A program made the position numbers and the translations under genes. Positions 1 to 6,144 of a stretch of DNA of 11,217 bases are shown in pieces. Each line of letters begins with the position of its first letter. The stretch's first letter is position 1. Below the pieces are notes generated by a model. It saw nothing but the letters and a program-made list of their open reading frames with translations, did not search any database and was not told the DNA's origin. This DNA comes from a bacterium (lineage in GTDB: Bacteria > UBA9089 > UBA9088 > JAGUXG01), in NCBI GenBank assembly GCA_030018505.1, contig JASEHO010000045.1, positions 1 through 11,217 on the forward strand, in the 5' to 3' direction.

Positions 1-402
1 GGAAGGGATATAAGGATATGGATATATAACTGGGATGAAGGAAAGCCATTACTCTCTTATGCAGCTTTCAATAAGATATGGGTAAAGGATGGGGAGATTT
101 ATGGACTTCCTGAAGACGCTGACAAGATGCCTAAAAATCTATTGGATATCTACAAAAAAGGCACAAAGAAAGACTCTACATTTCTTAAAATGCTTATAGT
201 AGGTTTCGTGGCAGAGCTTGAACAAGAGATAGCCTCGCAAGGAAAAGGGATTGATAGGAGATTCAAGATTGCCAAGAGACCCCAGGAGATAAACATCTCT
301 ATCCCAGATTATGTCTATAGGTATATCACCTCTCATAACAAAAAGATTGCTATAGGAGGTCCACTCTTTTTTGGATTGAGGGGGGTTATACACAATAAAT
401 AA
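1..402 (+). CDS. 3' end of an unrecognised protein gene (5' truncated)
   Basis: The frame is open from the first base of the window to a TAA at 400-402, giving 133 residues. The gene therefore begins upstream, and the ATG at 127 is probably internal. I do not recognise the family. The visible part is a soluble, mixed-charge protein with an aromatic N-terminal piece (IWIYNWDEG, near residue 7), a lysine-rich middle, an ELEQEIASQGKG segment and a glycine-rich end (GGPLFFGLRG). No signal peptide, clear membrane helix or catalytic motif is visible. It converges on trpS with 67 bases between the stops. Codon use (AGG/AGA, AT-rich third positions) resembles its neighbours. It is very likely coding; its function is unknown. 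Confidence 0.7.
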   Translation, partial: GRDIRIWIYNWDEGKPLLSYAAFNKIWVKDGEIYGLPEDADKMPKNLLDIYKKGTKKDSTFLKMLIVGFVAELEQEIASQGKGIDRRFKIAKRPQEINISIPDYVYRYITSHNKKIAIGGPLFFGLRGVIHNK

Positions 403-410
403 ATTTTTAA

Positions 411-436
411 AGTAAAAAGCAGTACTACTAAAGCTT
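411..436 (-). terminator. weak terminator-like hairpin after trpS
   Basis: Read on the minus strand, AAGC pairs with GCTT around an inner AGT/ACT pairing, and the hairpin runs into GCTTTTTACTTT. It lies about 35 bases beyond the trpS stop, in the gap between convergent genes. The stem is short and interrupted by unpaired bases, so this is tentative. A competing 8-bp inverted repeat (435-442 with 472-479) lies alongside. Confidence 0.3.
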
Positions 437-469
437 ATCAGTTGAGTAGAGACAAAGCACTAGCCTAAA

Positions 470-1453
470 TCACTGATAAAAGCCTACCTTTTCCCTTATT
501 TCAGCCATTGTCTCTCCGGCAATCTTGCTTGCCTTTTTGTTTCCTTCGCTCAGGATATCCGAAAGATATTTTCTGTCTTGCTCTAAAACCTTTCTCTTTT
601 CTCGTATCTCTTTCAAGGCTATATTTATGCAAGAAGAGAGTTCGTTCTTGCAAGTAACGCATCCAATCCTTCCTTCTTGGCACAAAAGCTCTATCTCTTT
701 TGCCCTCTTAAGGTTAAAGGCAACCTGAAAAGAAAAGATATTGCAAACATCTGGATGACCCTTATCAGTTGGATGAATCCTTGCTGGGTCTGTTATCATT
801 GCTCTTATCTTTTTTTCTGTAGCATCTTCTGAGTCTTGGATAAAAATGGCGTTATTATAGCTCTTGCTCATCTTTCTGCCATCTATCCCGGGAAGTTTTG
901 ATGTCTCTGTCAAAAGGGCTTCTGGAGGCTCAAAGGTCTTTTTATAAAAATGATTGAACCTCCTGGCAATCTCTCTGGTCAACTCAAGGTGTGGTAGTTG
1001 GTCAACACCTATAGGAACGATTGTTGCTTTGTAAAGGAGTATATCCCCTGCTTGAAGGATAGGATAGCCAAGAAATCCATGTGTTGAAAGGTCAAGGTTC
1101 TGAAGCTCCTTTATCTGCTCCTTATAGGTAGGGTTTCTCTCAAGCCAGCCAAGCGGTGTGATGATAGAGAGAAGAAGATAAAGCTCAGCATGCGAGAAAA
1201 CCTTAGATTGGCAAAAGATTATGCTTTTCTCTGGGTTAATTCCACAAGCAAGCCAGTCTAAAATCATTTGATAGGTGTTTTCAGCCAAATCTTTTGAAGA
1301 GGCATACTCGCTCATCAAAGCATGCCAGTCTGCAATCATATAGAGACACTCGTACTTATCTTGAAGTAATTGCCAATTCTCTAATGCACCCTTTAGATGA
1401 CCGAGGTGCAGGTTTCCTGTGGGACGCATTCCTGAGAGGACTCTTTTTATCAT
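470..1453 (-). CDS. trpS: Tryptophan--tRNA ligase, cysteine-rich type
   Basis: This cytoplasmic enzyme charges tRNA-Trp with tryptophan using ATP. It is a class I synthetase of 327 residues, the usual length for bacterial TrpRS. The HIGH-type motif is at residues 11-19 (PTGNLHLGH) and the KMSKS loop at 194-198, preceded by GIDGR. GVDQLPHLELTREIARRFN (149-167) is typical of the family. Cysteines 237, 258, 265 and 268 form C-x20-C-x6-C-x2-C. This resembles the cysteine set that binds a [4Fe-4S] cluster in Thermotoga maritima TrpRS, whose first spacing I recall as 22. The ATG overlaps the TGA of the upstream peptidase gene by four bases (ATGA). No SD is visible, so translation is probably coupled. 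The start gives the normal N-terminus. Confidence 0.97.
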   Translation of the reverse strand: MIKRVLSGMRPTGNLHLGHLKGALENWQLLQDKYECLYMIADWHALMSEYASSKDLAENTYQMILDWLACGINPEKSIIFCQSKVFSHAELYLLLSIITPLGWLERNPTYKEQIKELQNLDLSTHGFLGYPILQAGDILLYKATIVPIGVDQLPHLELTREIARRFNHFYKKTFEPPEALLTETSKLPGIDGRKMSKSYNNAIFIQDSEDATEKKIRAMITDPARIHPTDKGHPDVCNIFSFQVAFNLKRAKEIELLCQEGRIGCVTCKNELSSCINIALKEIREKRKVLEQDRKYLSDILSEGNKKASKIAGETMAEIREKVGFYQ

Positions 1454-2343
1454 TGGAGGCAGGAGAGGGGGTTTATTATGCTTTTATTTTTTCTAACTTC
1501 AAAATCAAGGTGAGGTCCTGTGGTCTGACCCGACATACCTATAGCCGCAATCCTTTGGCCCTGTTCCACATAATCGCCGCTATTTACAATTATTCTTGAC
1601 AGGTGAGCATACTGGGTCTCATATCCACCTGAGTGTCTTATGTTCACTGTCCAGCCATAGCCATTTCTCCAACCACAAAATATAACCCTGCCAGGTGCAG
1701 CAGCTTTTACAGTAGAACCATAGGGAGCAGAGATATCCACGCCATTGTGGAATGCTACATTTCCAAAGATAGGATGGACACGCCAGCCATGTCTTGAAGA
1801 GATGCGACCAGCACAAGGCATAATAAAGCCTGAACTACCCCAGGTCGGAAGGAGTTGAGCCTTAAGGGGTTTTGCACCTGGAAGGAAGATTGTCTCTCCT
1901 GCCCTGACCAGAGAGGTAGGCAGATCATTTACCTCCTGCATCTTTTTTAGGGAGATGTGATACGCTCTGGCAATATCCCAAAGGGTTTGACCCTTTTTCA
2001 CCTTATGGAGAATCCCTTTTTGATTTGGAATCTTTAGAGCTGTTCCTATCCGCAGCTTATTGGAATTCAAAAGGTTTGTCTGGATGATTGTCGCAGCATC
2101 AATCTTAAATCTCTTGGAAATAGACCAAATGTTATCTCCACTCTGAACAACATACTGCGTCCAAACAATCCCCTTTTTCTCCTTTTGGGCAGAATAGAAC
2201 CCATTCTCTTTGAAGATTATGGGCAGAAAAAACTCTTTGCTTGTAGATAAAAATACCTTGTCTTGCGAAAAGTGTCTTTTTATCTCAATAGATGAGGCGG
2301 CTATAACAAGGAGGCTCAAAATAGCAGGCAGAAAACTCCTCAT
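1450..2343 (-). CDS. Secreted LysM/M23 (LytM-type) peptidoglycan endopeptidase
   Basis: Predicted exported cell-wall hydrolase or hydrolase activator. I place the start at the ATG at 2343 (297 residues). The in-frame TTG at 2379 is the -35 box of a consensus promoter. From that ATG: a hydrophobic export or anchor segment at about 3-18, two LysM peptidoglycan-binding repeats at about 63-106 (VVQSGDNIWSISKRF) and 112-156 (KKGQTLWDIARAY), then an M23 domain at about 178-292. Zn-site residues seen are H199 and D203 (HNGVD), H247 (YAHLS) and H278 (GPHLDFEV). The final H-x-H motif reads H-L-D, with Asp280 where the zinc-binding His usually sits, so activity could be altered or lost. It is first in a two-gene operon with trpS. 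Confidence 0.93.
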   Translation of the reverse strand: MRSFLPAILSLLVIAASSIEIKRHFSQDKVFLSTSKEFFLPIIFKENGFYSAQKEKKGIVWTQYVVQSGDNIWSISKRFKIDAATIIQTNLLNSNKLRIGTALKIPNQKGILHKVKKGQTLWDIARAYHISLKKMQEVNDLPTSLVRAGETIFLPGAKPLKAQLLPTWGSSGFIMPCAGRISSRHGWRVHPIFGNVAFHNGVDISAPYGSTVKAAAPGRVIFCGWRNGYGWTVNIRHSGGYETQYAHLSRIIVNSGDYVEQGQRIAAIGMSGQTTGPHLDFEVRKNKSIINPLSCLQ

Positions 2344-2379
2344 TCTGGTATTATATCTTAATATTCCTGCTCTTGTCAA
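2344..2379 (-). promoter_or_regulatory. Perfect sigma-70-type promoter giving a leaderless mRNA
   Basis: On the minus strand, TTGACA (2379-2374) is followed by 18 bases, then TATAAT (2355-2350), then six bases (ACCAGA), then the ATG at 2343-2341. Both hexamers match the consensus exactly. With the usual six-base gap after the -10 box, transcription starts at or next to the A of the ATG. There is no SD, which agrees with a leaderless transcript. The boxes cannot be on an mRNA translated from the TTG at 2379. Confidence 0.85.
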
Positions 2380-2382
2380 TAT

Positions 2383-2414
2383 AAAAAAAGAGCAAAAATG
2401 GTTTTTGGCAAACC
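2383..2414 (-). terminator. Possible intrinsic terminator of the PUR operon
   Basis: On the minus strand a 5-bp stem, GGTTT/AAACC (2414-2410 with 2404-2400), has a five-base loop and is followed by ATTTTTGCTCTTTTTTTAT. It lies about 45 bases past the stop of the last gene of the operon and just before the next promoter, where a terminator is expected. The stem is short and AT-rich, so confidence is moderate. Confidence 0.45.
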
Positions 2415-2456
2415 TGACTACCTTAATCTAACCAAAGAAAAAGTTGTATCAACCCA

Positions 2457-3185
2457 TCACTTCTCACTCTTAAAAAGGGTTGTTTGGTAGCATATCTTGA
2501 CTATTCGCGAGGGACTGCGGGAAAGGTCAATAAGGTCAAATTCTAAAGAGAGTTTTGGGGCAAGGTTCCATTTCATTCCAAGGCAAAGAGCCGCCTCTCT
2601 TTTTTCTTCACCTTTATCTAATGGAATATCCTCTATCTCTGTCAAAAATTCTATTCCAGAGCCAATACCTACTTCTGCTCCACAAAATAAGGACAGTCCA
2701 CCTTTTTTATAATCTTCAGCATCAGTCAGGAGGCCAAAGTGAGAGGCTATCTTTGTATCTAAAAGGAGAATTGGCTTGCTGGCAACAAGATATAATCCCT
2801 TTATCCCCTTTATCCTTTTGCGAGGCTCTCCCTTGTCATTAAGCCATCTCTTTTTGTATCCATAAGGGTCGTGGTAGCCTATAGCCAGACTTGGAAACCT
2901 TTTTGTCCCATCCGTGATTCTTATCCTTCCAGAAAGAACCAAAGGAAGGGATGTCTCCATCTTATCATCACCGATGGCATTCTGAAGGTCAAGGGGAATA
3001 CCAACCACCACTCTTTGTGTCAATCCAAACCTTGAATCTATAACTAAACCACCCTCATCATAGATGCGAAAAAAAAGGGCAGCATCTCCTTTCTTCAGAG
3101 TATTAGTCGTAGGGATGTTTATAAGCTCAAGTGCTTCTGTCTTTTGCCAATTACACAGAAAGAAGAGTAGAAAAATAAGCAGCAT
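2457..3185 (-). CDS. Secreted beta-strand-rich protein, probably outer membrane; function unknown
   Basis: A 242-residue protein with a hydrophobic N-terminal signal (MLLIFLLFFLCNW, likely cleaved near TEA-LE at 16-20). The remainder alternates short hydrophobic and polar strands with glycine turns (GLTQRVVVGIPLDLQNAIG, LVLSGRIRITDG, SLFCGAEVGIGSGIEF, LCLGMKWNLAPKLSLEFDLIDLS). This resembles small outer-membrane barrels, including YjbH-like ones; I cannot name a family. The ATG directly follows the TAA of the previous gene. A near-perfect SD (AAGGAGG, 3200-3194) lies eight bases upstream, inside that gene's last codons, which fixes the start. It is the last gene of a three-gene operon. Confidence 0.8.
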   Translation of the reverse strand: MLLIFLLFFLCNWQKTEALELINIPTTNTLKKGDAALFFRIYDEGGLVIDSRFGLTQRVVVGIPLDLQNAIGDDKMETSLPLVLSGRIRITDGTKRFPSLAIGYHDPYGYKKRWLNDKGEPRKRIKGIKGLYLVASKPILLLDTKIASHFGLLTDAEDYKKGGLSLFCGAEVGIGSGIEFLTEIEDIPLDKGEEKREAALCLGMKWNLAPKLSLEFDLIDLSRSPSRIVKICYQTTLFKSEK

Positions 3186-3434
3186 TTACAAAGCCTCCTT
3201 TACTGGAAAGGCAAGAGATGTTTGAGTAGAAGCAATCTCATTGAATTGAATCACAAATTGAGCTGCTTCTCTTTCATCCTCTGCCTCAAATATCAAAAGG
3301 AGGTCAGGCTTTCCAAAGAGAACAAGAGTCTCTTTTACCCTGATGGTCTCAGGAACCTTAGTATATTTTAGAAATATCTCTAAGGCTTCCAGAGTCTTTC
3401 CAGGAAGAGTGGCAAGTGTGGTTACAAAAAGCAT
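3186..3434 (-). CDS. GYD-domain-like small protein (ferredoxin-like alpha/beta fold)
   Basis: An 82-residue cytoplasmic protein. Its second half, LFGKPDLLLIFEAEDEREAA followed by a short helix and TSLAFPV, closely follows the pattern of GYD/DUF3303-type small proteins (a strand carrying a 'D-hydrophobic-IFEA' motif, a helix, then a 'T-x-x-AFP' strand). These fold as dimeric alpha/beta barrels and mostly lack a known activity. The first half (MLFVTTLATLPGKTLEALEIF) gives the matching strand-helix. The ATG abuts the TAG of the PUR gene with no spacer and no SD, so translational coupling is likely. Family assignment is by motif memory and is moderate; that it is a real gene is well supported by the packing. 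Confidence 0.75.
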   Translation of the reverse strand: MLFVTTLATLPGKTLEALEIFLKYTKVPETIRVKETLVLFGKPDLLLIFEAEDEREAAQFVIQFNEIASTQTSLAFPVKEAL

Positions 3435-3629
3435 CTATCTATTGTTCTTTATTGACTCTAAGACCTTGATAAACTCTTCTAACCCTGTATCTGGAAGAAC
3501 GATGGCGTTCTTTTTCCCTCCTGCTTTCTCAATGATTCGCAGGAACTTACCCTTAGGGTTTTCTTTGTAGTCAAAAAAGAAGGTCTTTGTCTCAACATCC
3601 AGTCTTTTGCTTAAGATTTCATTATCCAT
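3435..3629 (-). CDS. PUR-domain (DUF3276-like) nucleic-acid-binding protein
   Basis: A 64-residue protein matching a single PUR repeat: a strand ETKTFFFDYKENPKGKFLRI (13-32), a strand KKNAIVLPDTG (39-49), and an amphipathic helix LEEFIKVLESI (50-60). Bacterial PUR proteins are small dimers that bind single-stranded DNA or RNA; Borrelia BpuR is a characterised regulator. The start at 3629 has an AGGA SD eight bases upstream. It leads an operon with the GYD-like and beta-rich genes and has its own promoter, with an operator-like palindrome at the predicted transcription start. Autoregulation is an inference. The family call is fairly secure. Confidence 0.85.
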   Translation of the reverse strand: MDNEILSKRLDVETKTFFFDYKENPKGKFLRIIEKAGGKKNAIVLPDTGLEEFIKVLESIKNNR

Positions 3630-3634
3630 ATTAT

Positions 3635-3649
3635 TTATCCTAAGGATAA
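3635..3649. promoter_or_regulatory. Operator-like palindrome over the PUR operon start site
   Basis: TTATCC (3635-3640), a 3-base centre, then GGATAA (3644-3649): a perfect 6+3+6 palindrome. It abuts the -10 box and covers the predicted transcription start and the SD. It could bind a repressor or form a small hairpin occluding the SD. No second copy was noticed in the window. Confidence 0.4.
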
Positions 3650-3679
3650 AGTATATATCTTTTCTTTGCTTTATGTCAA
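3644..3679 (-). promoter_or_regulatory. Promoter of the PUR-domain operon
   Basis: Minus strand: TTGACA (3679-3674), 18 bases, TATACT (3655-3650; five of six consensus). The predicted start of transcription is near 3643, giving a leader of about 14 bases that contains the AGGA SD (3641-3638). Confidence 0.75.
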
Positions 3680-3721
3680 ACTTTTATTTTATGTCGGTAT
3701 ATAAAATTTGCTTACTGCCTG

Positions 3722-4219
3722 CTAAATTTCTATTCTCCTATACTTTTTGATATGGGCAATAAGTCCACCGTCAGAGAGAATCTTCAGCATCTCAGGGGAA
3801 GGCGGAAGAAATTTTATCTCTTTGCCGCTTTCATTATTCTTGAGCCTTCCATTCAAGAGGTCTATTTCAAGGTTATTTCCTTCCTGCAATTCATCTGTAT
3901 CTACCTCAATGGGTAGAAGCCCCAAGTTTATGCTGTTTCTGTAGAATATTCTGGCAAAGCTCTTGGCTATCACCACAGGTATTCCAGCCATCTTTATAAT
4001 AGTTGGAGCATGTTCACGCGAGGAGCCACAACCAAAGTTTTTTCCAGCTATGATAAAGTCACCGGGTTTTATTCTATTTATAAAATCAGGACAAGCATCC
4101 TCCATTAGATGCTTGGCTAATTCTGGAAGATTTGACCTGAGATGAAAATACCTTCCAGAGATTATCAGGTCAGTTGAAATATTATCACCAAACTTATGGG
4201 CAAAACCAGATAGCTTCAT
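3722..4219 (-). CDS. leuD: 3-isopropylmalate dehydratase small subunit (LeuD/HacB family)
   Basis: Small subunit of an aconitase-family isomerase, which in leucine synthesis converts 2- to 3-isopropylmalate together with a LeuC large subunit carrying the [4Fe-4S] cluster. Its 165 residues fit the short form found in archaea and many anaerobes rather than the ~200-residue E. coli form. Seen: GDNISTDLIISGRYF (11-25), AGKNFGCGSSREHAP (58-72) with the hallmark GSSREH, and FARIFYRNSINLGLLPIEV (88-106). The substrate loop after Arg23-Tyr24 reads FHLRS, which does not settle whether the substrate is isopropylmalate or a homolog such as homoaconitate. No leuC is in the window. It follows ccdA after 14 bases with a weak GGGAAG SD, suggesting co-transcription. 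Confidence 0.93.
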   Translation of the reverse strand: MKLSGFAHKFGDNISTDLIISGRYFHLRSNLPELAKHLMEDACPDFINRIKPGDFIIAGKNFGCGSSREHAPTIIKMAGIPVVIAKSFARIFYRNSINLGLLPIEVDTDELQEGNNLEIDLLNGRLKNNESGKEIKFLPPSPEMLKILSDGGLIAHIKKYRRIEI

Positions 4220-4233
4220 AATTTACTTCCCAA

Positions 4234-4911
4234 TCAATTATAACAGAGTAGTAGTATCCCCATTCCAATAATGAACATGCCGCTTATGATGGAAATGAGC
4301 CTAAAATACCTCTTTATCTTTTCTAAATACGAAAGGAATGTGCCGAGGGCTATGCTGGTTAGAATAAACGGCAGACCTAACCCCAATGAATAAAAGCTCA
4401 ACAGGATAACGCCTTCTGTAACCTTTTCTTTTGTGGCAGCAAAGCTAAGGATTGTGCCTAATATAGGGTCAACACAGGGTGTCCAGCCAAAGGCAAAGGT
4501 AAAACCCAAAAGGAATGAACCCAAAAGATTTTTGGGGATTTTTGCAAGATGAAATCTCTTTTCAGTTTGAAGAAACCTTATATTAAATATCCCTGAAAGG
4601 TGCAGTCCAAAGATAATGACCACTGTACCCAAGATAATCCTGAGCATCCTCTCATAACCCAAGATAAGCCTACTGAGATAGGTAGCCGAAGCACCCAATG
4701 AGATAAAAACAGAAGAAAAGCCAAGCACAAAGAAGATTGCGCTTAGTAGAACCTTTCCCAGAGCCTTTTTCTTGGCTCCTGTCTCTATCAATTCATTTAT
4801 GGATAACCCTGAAATAAAGCTGATATAAAAGGGAATCATAGGCAGAACACAGGGCGAGAAAAAAGACAATACCCCAGCAAAAAAGGCAACAAAGAGAGAG
4901 ATATCTTTCAT
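4234..4911 (-). CDS. ccdA: CcdA/DsbD-family thiol-disulfide membrane transporter
   Basis: An inner-membrane protein that carries reducing equivalents from cytoplasmic thioredoxin to periplasmic thiol proteins, for cytochrome c maturation or disulfide reduction. At 225 residues with about six hydrophobic helices it matches CcdA, the minimal DsbD core. The two redox cysteines lie in the expected motifs: C21 in FSPCVLPMIP (helix 1) and C146 in WTPCVDPILG (helix 4). The loop at about 112-128 (charged: QTEKRFHLAK) splits the two three-helix halves. No periplasmic thioredoxin or cytochrome gene is in the window, so its client is unknown. The start has no SD and I see no convincing promoter immediately upstream. 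A large palindromic element lies there, and leuD follows. Confidence 0.92.
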   Translation of the reverse strand: MKDISLFVAFFAGVLSFFSPCVLPMIPFYISFISGLSINELIETGAKKKALGKVLLSAIFFVLGFSSVFISLGASATYLSRLILGYERMLRIILGTVVIIFGLHLSGIFNIRFLQTEKRFHLAKIPKNLLGSFLLGFTFAFGWTPCVDPILGTILSFAATKEKVTEGVILLSFYSLGLGLPFILTSIALGTFLSYLEKIKRYFRLISIISGMFIIGMGILLLCYN

Positions 4912-4964
4912 TTTAAGTTTGAAAAACTAAAAGGGTTAGAAAAAGGAGGGAGAAAAGAACACCT

Positions 4965-5165
4965 GTAACCGTTCAGGTAGTGTCCGAAAGGATAATAAGA
5001 AATTTCACTAGCAAATTGCAAATTTAGCATTTAGCATTTCAAATTTGGAATAACATCTCAGTCGATATATCTCTCTTTCCTTAAATTTGAAATGCTAAAT
5101 TTGAAATGCTAAATTTGAAATGATTTATCTCCGGACACTCCTAATGGAGATGCTTAAGCGGTTAC
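4965..5165. repeat. Imperfect ~200-bp palindrome (MITE-like or long hairpin)
   Basis: This is most of the 330-base gap 4912-5241, in which I see no gene. Nested inverted repeats share one centre near 5064: GTAACCG (4965-4971) with CGGTTAC (5159-5165); AGTGTCCG (4979-4986) with CGGACACT (5132-5139); and an inner arm 5019-5046 complementary to 5083-5117 except for one 7-base deletion on the left. GGAA (5047-5050) and TTCC (5077-5080) extend the stem, leaving a loop of about 26 bases. The right arm is built of tandem AAATTTGAAATGCT units (5083-5096, 5097-5110, partial 5111-5122). It fits a degenerate non-autonomous element or hairpin repeat. No transposase is nearby. Confidence 0.8.
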
Positions 5166-5241
5166 GAACGCCTGCTACCATATCTATTTCCTCTTTAGAG
5201 ACTATTGGTTCATTCTTTGGTAACTACTTTGCTCTCTTTTA

Positions 5242-6144
5242 TCAATATTTGGTTGACAGGGAGACAAAGTAGGAGTCTCCAAGGCAATCTCCTGGTTGGT
5301 AGGCAAAGTCAAAGGAGAAAAGCCTGTGGTTTATGCCAAGACCTGCTGTCAGCCCAGAACCTTCGTCAGCAGGGCCAGACCTTGCCCCAAGTCTTACAGC
5401 AAAGGTCTTTTGAAGGTTTGCCTCTAAACCTGCTCCAATGTATGGGTTATTGTCATTGGGAATGGTGGCATCGGCAACAAAGATAATAGGGAGCCTTTCA
5501 AGCTTATGGGATAAACCTATTTTAGCACAAAGCGGAAGGGGATCACTATCCTTTTCAAACCTTACCTTTGTGCCAATATTCTTAATAACCGCACCAAGGG
5601 TTGTATTCTTTATCCTTGGAAGGTATAAACAACCGATATCACAAGCAAGACCTACTGCATTGCTTTTGTCTATCTCTCCATAAATGAGCTTGGCACTTCC
5701 TCCTACAGCAAGATTCTTCTGAATCTGCATAGCCCCACCTATAGAGCAAAGGCTATCAAAGGCTGTCCAGTTTCCAATTACTTTCGCATTTTCATCTGTT
5801 TTCTCCTCCTTGCCATATCCAAAATAAGAGAGGGAGATGCCATAGCTTCCCTCCTTTCCTCTCGGAATTGTTGTGGCCATATGGCTATAAGACAACCCAT
5901 CTACTTCTTGAAATGGCCTAAGATACATAAAGGTTGCCTGCCTATCCTTTATCTTCGCCAAACCTGCTGGGTTCCAGTATAAGGCATTTACATCATCAGC
6001 CAGGCCAACAAAGGCTTCTCCCATAGCCGTTATTCTGGCGCCCTGGCCCACTTTCAGAAAAGCCATTGCTGTCTTTCCTGGGTCAGCCGCAAAAACCTCG
6101 CCCATTAACACGCCCAAAACCAAAACTACTATTAGTCTTTTCAT
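5242..6144 (-). CDS. PorV/PorQ-family outer-membrane protein
   Basis: A 300-residue protein with a signal peptide (MKRLIVVLVLGVLMGEVFA, cleaved before ADPGK) and the family hallmark GQGARITAMGEAFVGLADDV followed at once by NALYWNPAGLAKI (33-65). The rest is beta-barrel-like with repeating strands (SYGISLSYFGYGKEE, NLAVGGSAKLIYGEI, FAVRLGARSG) and an aromatic end (VSLSTKY). Members are FadL-like outer-membrane barrels; PorV takes part in type IX secretion in Bacteroidetes, but most relatives in other phyla have no proven role. GAGGTG (6157-6152), seven bases before the ATG, fixes the start. It is last in the DUF948-YtxH-lipoprotein row but has its own consensus promoter, so it can be made independently. 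Confidence 0.9.
   Translation of the reverse strand: MKRLIVVLVLGVLMGEVFAADPGKTAMAFLKVGQGARITAMGEAFVGLADDVNALYWNPAGLAKIKDRQATFMYLRPFQEVDGLSYSHMATTIPRGKEGSYGISLSYFGYGKEEKTDENAKVIGNWTAFDSLCSIGGAMQIQKNLAVGGSAKLIYGEIDKSNAVGLACDIGCLYLPRIKNTTLGAVIKNIGTKVRFEKDSDPLPLCAKIGLSHKLERLPIIFVADATIPNDNNPYIGAGLEANLQKTFAVRLGARSGPADEGSGLTAGLGINHRLFSFDFAYQPGDCLGDSYFVSLSTKY

Noticed and set aside
435..479. TTATCAGT / ACTGATAA inverted repeat between the convergent genes
   Set aside because: Only 8 bp with a 29-base loop, and one arm lies inside the trpS stop region; not enough for a terminator or operator call.
2344..2379. TTG at 2379 as the start of the M23 peptidase (12 extra residues)
   Set aside because: The TTG is the first half of a perfect -35 box, there is no SD before it, and the signal-like segment begins properly at the ATG at 2343.
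4912..5241. The 330-base gap as a possible tRNA, small RNA or riboswitch
   Set aside because: The structure is a symmetric palindrome of AT-rich repeats, with no tRNA cloverleaf bases or known riboswitch core visible.
5205..5486. 93-residue plus-strand reading frame over the PorV 3' end
   Set aside because: It is antisense to a well-supported gene and has no start signal or recognisable protein features.
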